Shown piece by piece: positions 49,870 to 57,813 of a stretch of 64,000 nucleotides of DNA (its first letter is position 1; the number at the start of each line of letters is the position of its first letter). The translations under genes and the position numbers were made by a program. Under the pieces are notes generated by a model. The model was not told the DNA's origin. It searched no databases and worked only from the letters and a program-made list of their open reading frames with translations. This DNA comes from Runella salmonicolor. Lineage in GTDB: Bacteria > Bacteroidota > Bacteroidia > Cytophagales > Spirosomataceae. The stretch is from positions 124,001 through 188,000 of the forward strand of contig NZ_JAMZEL010000002.1 of the NCBI RefSeq assembly GCF_024158025.1, given 5' to 3'.

Positions 49870-50256
49870 CTATTTGACCACCACTCTTCTGACCAATACC
49901 TTGTCGAGTTTTTCGTAGCGAATCAAGTAAGTGCCTGAGGGGACGCTGTTGAGCGTGGTTTCAAAAAAATGTCTTCCAGGCGGAAAAAGGTCATCGGCAA
50001 TTGTGCGTATCATTTCTCCCTCCAGGTTGACCATTTTGAGGCTGATACGGGCGGGTAATTTCATGCCGATTTCGACGGTAAGCAGTTCGTAAGCAGGGTT
50101 GGGATAAGCTTTGAAGTACTCATATTCAGGGGTAATATCTGTAACAGAAGCTGATTTGGGATATAAATAGCATACAGAATGGGTGCTTTTCTCTACTAAT
50201 GGCAAAGAAAAGGGGGAGAAAAAAGATATTAAAATAAATAGCACCAATCCCTTCAT
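49870..50256 (-). CDS. Stand-alone T9SS type A C-terminal sorting domain protein
   Basis: The 128-residue product has a signal peptide (LVLFILISFFSPFSLP) and, after about 25 linker residues, only a type A sorting domain: YFKAYPNPAYELLTVEIGM, VNLEGEMIRTIADDLFPPGRHFF, NSVPSGTYLIRYE and the basic end KVLVRRVVVK. Normally such domains (PF18962) sit at the end of large cargo proteins and direct them through the type IX secretion system to the surface. Here no cargo domain is present. The frame is intact from ATG to stop, and the upstream 100 bases show no cargo remnant in this frame. It could be a decoy/regulatory peptide, a gene remnant, or a very small secreted protein. Confidence 0.75.
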   Translation of the reverse strand: MKGLVLFILISFFSPFSLPLVEKSTHSVCYLYPKSASVTDITPEYEYFKAYPNPAYELLTVEIGMKLPARISLKMVNLEGEMIRTIADDLFPPGRHFFETTLNSVPSGTYLIRYEKLDKVLVRRVVVK

Positions 50257-50337
50257 ACTAACTGGAATTTATACCTTAACAAGCGCTAAGTTAAGATATT
50301 TATACCTTAAAATGAAGTGAATGGTATATTTTCAAAC

Positions 50338-50371
50338 AAAAAAAATCCCACTTTTGAGTGGGATTTTTTTT
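50338..50371 (-). terminator. Terminator of tRNA-Met
   Basis: AAAAATCCCACT (50341-50352) pairs with AGTGGGATTTTT (50357-50368) around TTTG, with T/A runs on both sides, so it works in either direction. It lies immediately after the tRNA 3' end. Confidence 0.8.
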
Positions 50372-50372
50372 G

Positions 50373-50446
50373 TAGCGGGGAGCAGGATCGAACTGCCGAC
50401 CTTAGGGTTATGAATCCTACGCTCTAACCATCTGAGCTACCCCGCC
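50373..50446 (-). tRNA. tRNA with CAU anticodon (tRNA-Met; initiator/Ile2 not excluded)
   Basis: Read on the minus strand, 74 bases fold as a cloverleaf. The acceptor arm is GGCGGGG/CCCCGCT (one G-U at the end) with discriminator A, the D arm contains AGCTCAGATGGTTAGAGC, the anticodon loop is TTCATAA, and the T arm is GGCAGTTCGATCCTGC. The first acceptor pair is G-U rather than the unpaired base of initiators, and the T arm has normal TTC, so elongator Met is most likely. No CCA is encoded. The top anticodon-stem pair is A-C. Confidence 0.92.
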
Positions 50447-50672
50447 ATCGTTTTGGTGGTGCAAAAGTAGAAGAAAAAATTTTATTACGCAAACAGATTT
50501 TGAATAATTAAAGGAAGTTTCTATTTTGCCGTTGCCGTTGAGAGGGTTAGCAGTATTAAGTAATTTATTGGAAGATTAAATAAATTGAAAATTTAGGAGG
50601 AAAAACAACGGCTTACCCTACCAAAGCCAATTCAACCGACCTTTTTTTAACAAGTTAAACAAGCCAAACACT

Positions 50673-51065
50673 ATGCAAAAGTTTAAATACTCGAATGAAT
50701 ATGAACTAAGGGCTTCGCCAAAGATGCTTTTCCCTTACATAAGTTCCGCTTCTGGCCTGTCGGAATGGTTTTGTGATAAAGTCAATACCAAGCCTGACCA
50801 TAACTTTGATTTTATCTGGGATAAAGAGAGTCATATTGCCGAACAAAGCTCGCTCCGCCTCAATAAAAGTGTCAAGTTTGAGTTTCTTAATACGAGCGAA
50901 AATAATCGGGATAACAATTATATTGAATTTAAAATTGATGTAAGTGACTTGACGGGCTCAACATATTTAAGGATTACGGACTACTCCGCCAACGCCGACG
51001 TGGAAGAACTAAAAGACCTTTGGGACGGTTTAATAGAGAGTCTCAAGGAAATTGTGGGAAGTTGA
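50673..51065 (+). CDS. START-like (AHSA1-type) domain protein
   Basis: The 130-residue cytoplasmic protein has the layout of the Bacteroidota START-like domain proteins (SRPBCC superfamily): FKYSNEYELRASPKMLFPYISSASGLSEWFCDKV, FDFIWDKESHIAEQ, YIEFKIDVSDLTGSTYLRITDYS and a C-terminal helix LKDLWDGLIESLKEIV. The fold forms a hydrophobic pocket for a lipid or other ligand, but no ligand is known. Its stop is 10 bases before the LptF/LptG-type permease gene, a conserved-looking pairing that hints at a link with lipid or LPS handling. Confidence 0.85.
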   Translation: MQKFKYSNEYELRASPKMLFPYISSASGLSEWFCDKVNTKPDHNFDFIWDKESHIAEQSSLRLNKSVKFEFLNTSENNRDNNYIEFKIDVSDLTGSTYLRITDYSANADVEELKDLWDGLIESLKEIVGS

Positions 51066-51075
51066 GTAAATACGA

Positions 51076-52581
51076 ATGAAAAAAATTGATAAACTGGTAT
51101 TACGGTCATTTTTAGGCCCGTTCGTGCTGACTTTGTGCATTGTCGTTTTTATATTTTTGATGCGGCTTATCTCTCAGTATCTGAACGAACTCGTGGGTAA
51201 GGACATTGATTTCTTAAATTATGTTAAACTCCTCGGCTTTTTTAGCCTCATTACCGTCCCAGTAGCTTTACCTTTGGCCGTCCTGCTTTCTTCATTGATG
51301 ACCTTCGGGAACTTGGGGGAGTTTTTTGAATTAACGGCCATCAAAAGCGCGGGAATCTCTACATGGCGCGCCATGCGGTCGGTGATGGTCATGGTGGCGA
51401 TGATTACGCTCTTCTCTTTTTGGTACAATAATGAGGTGGCCCCGTGGGCCAATCTTAAGGGGTATAGCCTTCTCTATGACATTAAAACTGCCAAGGCAAC
51501 CCTAAATATTAAAGAAGGGATTTTCTATAATGATTTGCCGGGCTATAATATAAAAGTAGATAAAAAATTTGCTGACCAAAGGAGCCTAAAGGGGTTGGTC
51601 ATTTATCGACATCCGACCTCCGATTACAACGCTGGTAACCGCGAAGTGATTTTGGCCGATTCGGGCCTGATGTACACCATCAACAATCAAAGCTATTTGG
51701 TTTTTGAATTGTATAAAGGAAATCAATACTCTGAAAATGGTCAAACAGGAGGGGGGAGCTATTCGCCGAGCGATAACCGACAATTTACGCGCTCTTATTT
51801 TGACCATTATAAAATGGTGGTAAGTCTGGAGTCATTCGGACTAAAACGTACCGATGAGAACCAATTCCAATACCACGAGTACATGAAAAATGCCAAAGAG
51901 TTGCAAAAAGTGGCAGATTCGCTCAAAAAGGAATATAAAAAGACCAAAGATGGGCTTTTCCCACAGTCGAAACAGTACTTTAGTTATGCCTTTCGGGCCG
52001 AAACCCTCCCCAAAGCAACGGCCCCCAAATACGGCAAATGGGTGGATTCTTTGTTGAAGAAAAAGCCCGTAGCATTGCCCTCCGAAAAAGAACAAGTAAT
52101 CGCAAGTGCACTGACGCAGGCCCAAAATGTTAAATCGTACGCCCAAAGTAACAAAACGTACCTGACAGATAAGGGAAAAACTTGGTATCGGTATGATTTG
52201 GAGATGCACCATAAATATACCCAGGCAGTTTCCTGTTTTGTGATGTTTCTGTTGGGAGCACCTTTGGGGGCCATCATCAAAAAGGGGGGCTTTGGTATTC
52301 CCGTGTTGGTGTCGGTTCTTTTCTTTATTTTATCGTATGTACTTACCTTGCAGGGCGATAAGTGGGCCAAAGATGGCTTGGTTTGGGTGCCATTTGGGGC
52401 TTGGTTTTCCAATACCCTCCTGATATTTGTCGGAATCTATTTTGCCGACCGTGCTTTGAAGGATTCTCGCTTGTTTGACAAAGATGTATACATCATCTGG
52501 TGGGAACGAATGACAAAAAAGTGGCAACAAAGTAGTGCCCTTAAAAAATGGCGCGGCAATAAGGCTATTTATTCAAACTAA
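51076..52581 (+). CDS. LptF/LptG-family permease (LPS export or related)
   Basis: The 501-residue protein has the YjgP/YjgQ family layout (PF03739). Three N-terminal membrane helices (FLGPFVLTLCIVVFIFLMRL, FFSLITVPVALPLAVLLSSLMTFGNLGE) are followed by a large periplasmic jellyroll (VAPWANLKGYSLLYDIKTAKATLNIKEGIFYNDLPGYNIKVDKK) and three C-terminal helices (CFVMFLLGAPLGAIIKKGGFGIPVLVSVLFFIL). In the Lpt system these permeases extract lipopolysaccharide from the inner membrane with the ATPase LptB. The periplasmic domain has an extra ~80-residue charged, helical insert (KNAKELQKVADSLKKEYKKTK). Co-transcribed with the START-like gene. Confidence 0.9.
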   Translation: MKKIDKLVLRSFLGPFVLTLCIVVFIFLMRLISQYLNELVGKDIDFLNYVKLLGFFSLITVPVALPLAVLLSSLMTFGNLGEFFELTAIKSAGISTWRAMRSVMVMVAMITLFSFWYNNEVAPWANLKGYSLLYDIKTAKATLNIKEGIFYNDLPGYNIKVDKKFADQRSLKGLVIYRHPTSDYNAGNREVILADSGLMYTINNQSYLVFELYKGNQYSENGQTGGGSYSPSDNRQFTRSYFDHYKMVVSLESFGLKRTDENQFQYHEYMKNAKELQKVADSLKKEYKKTKDGLFPQSKQYFSYAFRAETLPKATAPKYGKWVDSLLKKKPVALPSEKEQVIASALTQAQNVKSYAQSNKTYLTDKGKTWYRYDLEMHHKYTQAVSCFVMFLLGAPLGAIIKKGGFGIPVLVSVLFFILSYVLTLQGDKWAKDGLVWVPFGAWFSNTLLIFVGIYFADRALKDSRLFDKDVYIIWWERMTKKWQQSSALKKWRGNKAIYSN

Positions 52582-52586
52582 TTGCA

Positions 52587-52594
52587 TACCTTTG
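52587..52594 (+). promoter_or_regulatory. -7 promoter element of rpsO
   Basis: TACCTTTG fits TAnnTTTG and is followed by GCAGCC, a context typical of strong Bacteroidota promoters. The transcript would start about 45 bases before the rpsO ATG. The -33 region is weak. Confidence 0.5.
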
Positions 52595-52644
52595 CAGCCG
52601 TTTTTGTATATATGTTCCATCTAAATTAATCTGAGGTTACAATC

Positions 52645-52914
52645 ATGTATTTAACATCGGAAGTGAAAAAAGACTTGTTTCAAAAGTATGGCAAGTCTGA
52701 AAGCGATACGGGTTCTCCGGAATCACAAATTGCATTATTTACACACCGTATCAACCACCTGACCGAGCACTTGAAGCAGCACAAACACGACAGTGCCACT
52801 CGTCTTGGTCTTTTGAAATTGGTAGGTAAGCGCAGACGATTGCTGAATTATCTTCAAAGAACTGAAATCAGTCGTTATCGTACTATCATCGCCGAACTGA
52901 ATATCAGAAAGTAA
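52645..52914 (+). CDS. rpsO: 30S ribosomal protein S15
   Basis: The 89-residue protein is a full-length S15: YLTSEVKKDLFQKYGKSESDTGSPESQIALFTHRINHLTEHLKQHKHD then RLGLLKLVGKRRRLLNYLQRTEISRYRTIIAELNIRK, with the RNA-binding loop residues present. S15 binds 16S rRNA early in small-subunit assembly. It precedes pnp, the classic rpsO-pnp pair. An inverted repeat between them suggests partial termination or an RNA processing site. Confidence 0.98.
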   Translation: MYLTSEVKKDLFQKYGKSESDTGSPESQIALFTHRINHLTEHLKQHKHDSATRLGLLKLVGKRRRLLNYLQRTEISRYRTIIAELNIRK

Positions 52915-52926
52915 CGCGATACGCTC

Positions 52927-52961
52927 AAACAGGGAATTTCATTCAATTGAATTCCCTGTTT
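52927..52961 (+). terminator. Hairpin between rpsO and pnp
   Basis: AAACAGGGAATT (52927-52938) and AATTCCCTGTTT (52950-52961) form a perfect 12-bp stem. The following T-run is short and interrupted, so it may attenuate or mark an RNase processing site rather than fully terminate. Confidence 0.65.
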
Positions 52962-53142
52962 GTCATTTCTCTCCCTTACAAAATTAAGTACAAAATTTTT
53001 GCGGTTTATTCAATAAATAGCTTGCGTTGTTGTCTTTTAATGAAGTTAAGTGTAAACGAATTGTTCGATTCACATTTAATAGATAACAAAATAACAGTCT
53101 TAAGCGGAAGCGCAGGCACAAAGCGGTTTTAATTCTTCTTTC

Positions 53143-55368
53143 ATGTTTAACATCATCACAAAGACCATTACACTTCCTGATGGTCGCACCATCACAATTG
53201 AGACGGGAAAACTAGCCAGACAGGCCCACGGGTCTGTTGTTGTGCGTATGGGTAACACCATGTTGCTAGCTACGGTGGTTTCCAATCCCGATGCCCGGCC
53301 CGGTACTGATTTTCTGCCGTTGTCGGTTGATTACCAAGAAAAATTCGCGTCAGCGGGACGTATTCCCGGAAGCTTTCAGAAGCGTGAAGGCAAATTATCG
53401 GATCACGAAGTGTTGGTTAGCCGATTGGTCGACCGAGCCCTGCGCCCGATGTTTCCTGATGATTTCTACGCAGATACGCAGGTAAACGTATTTTTAATTT
53501 CGGCCGATGCCGAAGTATTGCCCGATGCCTTGGCCGCTTTGGCTGCATCATCAGCGTTGATGCTGACCGACGTGCCTTTCAACGGCCCTATTTCGGAAGT
53601 GCGAGTGGCAAAAATCAATGGAGAATACGTTATTAACCCCATTTCTTCACAATTAAAAGCCGCTACTTTAGATCTTATCGTGGCGGGTTCTGCCAAAGAT
53701 ATTTGTATGGTAGAAGGAGAAATGAGCGAGGCGTCGGAGCAGGATGTCATTGAGGCAATCAAAGCCGCTCACGAAGTCATTAAATTGCAATGTGCGGTTC
53801 AGAAAGAACTTGAAGCAGAAGCAGGTAAAACAGAGAAACGTACGTTTGAGTATGTAGTTCACGATGAGGAACTTCGTCAGAAAGTTCGTGAAGCTTGTTA
53901 CGATAAAATCTACGCCGTGGCCCGTCAAGGAAGTGCAAACAAGCAACTCCGTAAAGATGGTTTCAAAGGCGTTATTACCGAATATTTAGAACAATACAAG
54001 GCCGAAAACCCCGAAGAATATGATGCCAAAGTAGGGCTTATCAAGCGCTATTATCATGATTTGGAATGGGAAGCTTCGCGCCGTCTGGTATTGGATGAGC
54101 GCAGCCGCTTAGATGGACGTGCGCTGGACCAAATCCGCCCCATCATGTGTGAGGTTGATTTATTGCCATCACCCCACGGTTCGGCGTTGTTTACCCGTGG
54201 CGAAACGCAGTCGCTTACGACCGTTACGTTGGGTACTAAAATGGACGAGCAAATCATTGATACTACCATGTATTATGGTTACAGCCGTTTCATGTTGCAC
54301 TATAACTTTCCAGGTTTTTCAACGGGTGAAGTAAAGCCCAATCGTGGACCTGGCCGTCGTGAAGTAGGACATGGAAACTTGGCCCACCGTTCATTGAAAA
54401 AAGTATTGCCTCCAGATGACGAAAATCCATATACGATTCGTATCGTTTCTGATATTTTAGAATCAAATGGTTCGTCATCAATGGCAACTGTTTGTGCAGG
54501 TACACTGGCATTGATGGATGCGGGGATTAAGATAAAAGCCCCCGTAGCAGGAATTGCAATGGGATTGATTACCGATAATTCTGGCAAATACGCCGTGCTT
54601 TCAGATATCTTAGGGGATGAAGATCACCTTGGTGACATGGACTTTAAGGTAACGGGTACTGAACAGGGAATTACGGCTTGCCAAATGGACCTCAAAGTAG
54701 ACGGACTTTCGTACGAAGTACTCGCCGAAGCACTTGAACAGGCGCGTCGCGGACGTTTACACATTTTGGGTGAGATGAAGAAAGCGATTGTTGAAAGTCG
54801 TGAAGACCTTAAACCTCATGCTCCTCGTGCGGTGGTTATTCAGATTGCACAAGAGCAAATTGGGGCCGTAATCGGGCCAGGTGGTAAAGTAGTTCAGGAA
54901 ATCCAACGCGTATCGGGTGCAACCGTAACCATCGAAGAACGCGACGGTGCGGGTTATGTCAGCATTTTTGCCACCAATGGCAACAGCATGGACATTGCGG
55001 TAAAACGCATCAAAGGTATTGTTGCCATTCCAGAAGTAAATGAAGTGTACACGGGAGTTGTAAAAACAATCCAACCATTTGGCGCGTTTGTTGAATTCAT
55101 GCCGGGTAAAGATGGTTTACTGCATATTTCAGAAATCACGTGGGAGCGACTTGAAACCATGGACGGAGTTTTGCAAGTGGGTGAAGAAATACAAGTAAAA
55201 CTGGTAGAGCACGATAAAAAAACGGGGAAATATCGCCTTTCACGTAAGGCATTGTTGCCTAAACCAGAAGGCTACGTTGAAAAACCCCCGCGTGAAGATC
55301 GCGGTGACCGTCGCGAGCGCGGCAATGACAGAGGGGGAGAACGTCGTAGAGACGATAACCGTCGATAA
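53143..55368 (+). CDS. pnp: Polyribonucleotide nucleotidyltransferase (PNPase)
   Basis: The 741-residue enzyme degrades RNA 3' to 5' using phosphate. Two RNase PH domains flank a helical domain (first: GKLARQAHGSVVVRMGNTMLLATVV, VDYQEKFASAGRIPGSFQKREG; second: SPHGSALFTRGETQSLTTVTLGTK, MLHYNFPGFSTGEVKPNRGPGRREVGHG). The catalytic part DILGDEDHLGDMDFKVTGT is intact. A KH domain (IGPGGKVVQEIQRVSG) and an S1 domain (GVVKTIQPFGAFVEFMPGKDGLLHISEI) follow. The tail is a low-complexity Arg/Gly/Asp run typical of Bacteroidota PNPases. It lies 228 bases after rpsO. Confidence 0.98.
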   Translation: MFNIITKTITLPDGRTITIETGKLARQAHGSVVVRMGNTMLLATVVSNPDARPGTDFLPLSVDYQEKFASAGRIPGSFQKREGKLSDHEVLVSRLVDRALRPMFPDDFYADTQVNVFLISADAEVLPDALAALAASSALMLTDVPFNGPISEVRVAKINGEYVINPISSQLKAATLDLIVAGSAKDICMVEGEMSEASEQDVIEAIKAAHEVIKLQCAVQKELEAEAGKTEKRTFEYVVHDEELRQKVREACYDKIYAVARQGSANKQLRKDGFKGVITEYLEQYKAENPEEYDAKVGLIKRYYHDLEWEASRRLVLDERSRLDGRALDQIRPIMCEVDLLPSPHGSALFTRGETQSLTTVTLGTKMDEQIIDTTMYYGYSRFMLHYNFPGFSTGEVKPNRGPGRREVGHGNLAHRSLKKVLPPDDENPYTIRIVSDILESNGSSSMATVCAGTLALMDAGIKIKAPVAGIAMGLITDNSGKYAVLSDILGDEDHLGDMDFKVTGTEQGITACQMDLKVDGLSYEVLAEALEQARRGRLHILGEMKKAIVESREDLKPHAPRAVVIQIAQEQIGAVIGPGGKVVQEIQRVSGATVTIEERDGAGYVSIFATNGNSMDIAVKRIKGIVAIPEVNEVYTGVVKTIQPFGAFVEFMPGKDGLLHISEITWERLETMDGVLQVGEEIQVKLVEHDKKTGKYRLSRKALLPKPEGYVEKPPREDRGDRRERGNDRGGERRRDDNRR

Positions 55369-55375
55369 AAAAGGG

Positions 55376-55440
55376 TATCAAAAAGGGCCAAAGCCGAAAA
55401 AATCAATTTGATTCTACGCCTAAATTGGCCCTTTTTGATA
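55376..55440 (+). terminator. Long-stem terminator of pnp
   Basis: TATCAAAAAGGGCCA (55376-55390) and TGGCCCTTTTTGATA (55426-55440) are perfect inverted copies around a 35-base loop. It starts seven bases after the pnp stop. The T5 lies inside the stem, with further T residues after a short gap. Confidence 0.65.
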
Positions 55441-55568
55441 ATTTTTACTAAAAATCCAAGAAACTCAGTAGATTTTAGGTTTTTTAACTTAAAGTTGGTA
55501 TGAAAATCAACTTTTGATACTCTTTTTTCGTTACCAAATAGTATTAAGATAGCACCAAAGTTTATAAA

Positions 55569-56432
55569 ATGAGACAGCTAAAAATCAGTAAGCAGATTAC
55601 CAACCGAGAAAGCCAATCGCTTGATAAGTATTTACAGGAAATTGGAAAGGTAGATTTGCTGACTCCCGACGAGGAGGTGACTTTGGCGCAAAGAATTCGG
55701 GAAGGTGATCAACAGGCACTGGAGAGATTGACCAAAGCAAACTTACGTTTTGTGGTCTCCGTGGCTAAACAATATCAAAACCAAGGGTTATCACTTGGTG
55801 ACCTTATCAATGAAGGTAACTTAGGATTAATTAAAGCCGCGCAACGTTTTGACGAAACGCGTGGTTTTAAATTTATCTCCTATGCCGTATGGTGGATTCG
55901 TCAATCCATTTTACAGGCATTGGCCGAACAGTCCCGTATTGTGCGCCTTCCGCTCAACCGCGTAGGGTCTCTCAATAAAATTTCAAAAACATTTTCGGAT
56001 CTCGAACAAAAATTCGAGCGTGAGCCCTCTCCCGAAGAATTAGCCGAAGTGTTGGACATCTCTGCCAATGAGGTGGTTGATACGCTCAAAATATCGGGCC
56101 GTCATGTGTCGATGGATGCGCCTTTTGTACAAGGGGAAGAAAACAGCCTTTTGGACGTACTAGAAAACGACATGGAAGAGAAGCCCGACCAAGGGCTAAT
56201 CAACGATTCGCTTCGTAAAGAAGTAGCGCGCGCGCTTTCTACCCTGACCCAACGGGAATCGGATGTGATTGCGTTGTACTTCGGACTGAACGGCGAACAT
56301 CCCATGACGCTGGAAGAAATCGGGGAGAAGTTCAACCTGACCCGCGAACGTGTACGCCAAATCAAGGAAAAAGCCATTCGTCGTTTGCGCCATACCTCAC
56401 GCAGCAAAGCGTTGAAGACGTATTTGGGATAA
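55569..56432 (+). CDS. rpoD: Primary RNA polymerase sigma factor (Bacteroidota RpoD/sigA type)
   Basis: The 287-residue sigma-70 protein is short because Bacteroidota primary sigma factors lack region 1.1 and most of the non-conserved insert. Region 1.2 is SLDKYLQEIGKVDLLTPDEEVTLAQRI. Regions 2.1-2.4 contain ANLRFVVSVAKQYQNQGLSLGDLINEGNLGLIKAA and TRGFKFISYAVWWIRQSILQALAEQSRIVRLP. Region 3 follows, and region 4 has LTQRESDVIALYFGLNGEHPMTLEEIGEKFNLTRERVRQIKEKAIRRLRH. This factor recognises the TTTG/TAnnTTTG promoters listed here. A terminator follows, so it is a single-gene unit. Confidence 0.96.
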   Translation: MRQLKISKQITNRESQSLDKYLQEIGKVDLLTPDEEVTLAQRIREGDQQALERLTKANLRFVVSVAKQYQNQGLSLGDLINEGNLGLIKAAQRFDETRGFKFISYAVWWIRQSILQALAEQSRIVRLPLNRVGSLNKISKTFSDLEQKFEREPSPEELAEVLDISANEVVDTLKISGRHVSMDAPFVQGEENSLLDVLENDMEEKPDQGLINDSLRKEVARALSTLTQRESDVIALYFGLNGEHPMTLEEIGEKFNLTRERVRQIKEKAIRRLRHTSRSKALKTYLG

Positions 56433-56465
56433 TATCTCTTTGAATTATTTTGATGATAATAAATG

Positions 56466-56491
56466 AAGCCGCCTTTTTAGGGCGGCTTTTT
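56466..56491 (+). terminator. Rho-independent terminator of rpoD
   Basis: AAGCCGCC (56466-56473) pairs with GGCGGCTT (56481-56488) around TTTTTAG and is followed by T residues. Confidence 0.88.
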
Positions 56492-56561
56492 GTATTCTTA
56501 GGGGTATTTTTATGTAAATCCACTTTTTATTCTTAGATTTACATAAAAATCGTTCCAGGAA

Positions 56562-57722
56562 ATGATCAAGCGAACCTTGGCTTCTCGTCTTACGGAGCTT
56601 CTTACTAAATTCCCCATACTATCGCTTACTGGCCCGAGGCAGTCGGGGAAAACGACCCTGTTGCGTCAACTTTTGCCGAATTACCGATACGTGTCTTTAG
56701 AAAATCCCGATGAGTTGGATTTTGCACTTTCAGATCCCCGCCGCTTTTTGGATACCTACTCTGGGCAGGTTATTTTTGATGAAGTACAACGTGCCCCAAA
56801 GTTGTTTAATTATCTACAACAGCGGGTAGATGAATCTCGACAGATGGGACAATATATACTGTCGGGTTCGCAGAACTTCCTATTGATGAAAGGTATTACG
56901 CAAAGCTTGGCAGGGCGGGTTGCTATTTTTCGATTGTTCCCATTTTCATTTGGAGAGTTACAAACCGTTGATTTATTGGCAACGACTCCAGAACGTGCGA
57001 TGTTTACGGGCTTTTATCCACCCATTTTTGACCGAGGATTGCATCCTTCTGACTTTTACGCCAACTATTTTGAAACTTACGTGCAGCGGGATGTTCGGGA
57101 GCTTCAGGCGGTGCAAAATCTGACGCTTTTTCGGACATTTGTTCGGTTGGCGGCAGGGCGGGTTGGACAACCGATTAATTACCAAAAATTGGCTTCAGAT
57201 GTAGGCATAGCTGCTACAACTGCCCGTGAGTGGTTGAGCATTTTGGAAACGAGTCATTTAGTGTTTATGCTGCCACCTTATTACAAGAACTTTAGCAAAC
57301 GCCTCATCAAATCCCCGAAATTATATTTTTATGACGTAGGTTTAGCCAGTTATCTTTTAGGAATTAAACAGGAAGAAGAGCTAATTACCCATCATTTTCG
57401 AGGCAATTTGTTTGAGAATATGCTCGCGGCAGAGTTAGTTAAGCAAGGTTACAACCGCAATGACCCCAACGAGCTTTACTTTTGGCAAGAAAGTAACGGA
57501 CACGAAATTGATATTTTATTAGAAAAAAGTGGAGGAGTACTCATTGGTGAAATCAAATCAGCAGGTACCATCAATGCTTCATTTTTTGATAATTTAGCAT
57601 GGTTTCAGCAGCAAACGGATGTGCCTGTACTGGAAGCTTATTTGTGGTATGCAGGGAATGAATCTCAAATTCGTCGTAGCGCAACAGTGATACCATGGCA
57701 CCAAGTAGGTCTAATAAAGTGA
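56562..57722 (+). CDS. AAA-family ATPase with DUF4143 domain
   Basis: The 386-residue protein begins with an AAA_14 ATPase: Walker A LTGPRQSGKTTLLRQLL (residues 22-38), Walker B SGQVIFDEVQ, and sensor-type YILSGSQNFLL and SLAGRVAIFRLFPFSFGEL. From about residue 190 it continues into DUF4143 with a winged-helix part (VGQPINYQKLASDVGIAATTAREWLSILETSHLVFML). It ends in a PD-(D/E)xK-like core (FWQESNGHEIDILLEKSGGVLIGEIKSAGTI). These common proteins are found scattered in bacterial genomes, often in mobile or defence-rich regions, and their biological role is unsettled. No partner gene is present here; it has its own terminator. Confidence 0.92.
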   Translation: MIKRTLASRLTELLTKFPILSLTGPRQSGKTTLLRQLLPNYRYVSLENPDELDFALSDPRRFLDTYSGQVIFDEVQRAPKLFNYLQQRVDESRQMGQYILSGSQNFLLMKGITQSLAGRVAIFRLFPFSFGELQTVDLLATTPERAMFTGFYPPIFDRGLHPSDFYANYFETYVQRDVRELQAVQNLTLFRTFVRLAAGRVGQPINYQKLASDVGIAATTAREWLSILETSHLVFMLPPYYKNFSKRLIKSPKLYFYDVGLASYLLGIKQEEELITHHFRGNLFENMLAAELVKQGYNRNDPNELYFWQESNGHEIDILLEKSGGVLIGEIKSAGTINASFFDNLAWFQQQTDVPVLEAYLWYAGNESQIRRSATVIPWHQVGLIK

Positions 57723-57767
57723 GTTTATATCAATTTACTTTTGGGCAATGAGACTCATTACACAGTA

Positions 57768-57792
57768 AGCCCACCACAAAGGTGGCTTTTTT
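57768..57792 (+). terminator. Rho-independent terminator
   Basis: AGCCCACC pairs with GGTGGCT (one bulged C) around ACAAA, followed by six T. It lies about 45 bases after the AAA/DUF4143 stop. Confidence 0.7.
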
Positions 57793-57813
57793 GTTAAACC
57801 CCGACTCCTTATC

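Noticed and set aside
56562..57722. AAA/DUF4143 gene as part of a defence island
   Set aside because: It has no partner gene, restriction enzyme, toxin or integrase beside it; the neighbours are housekeeping genes.
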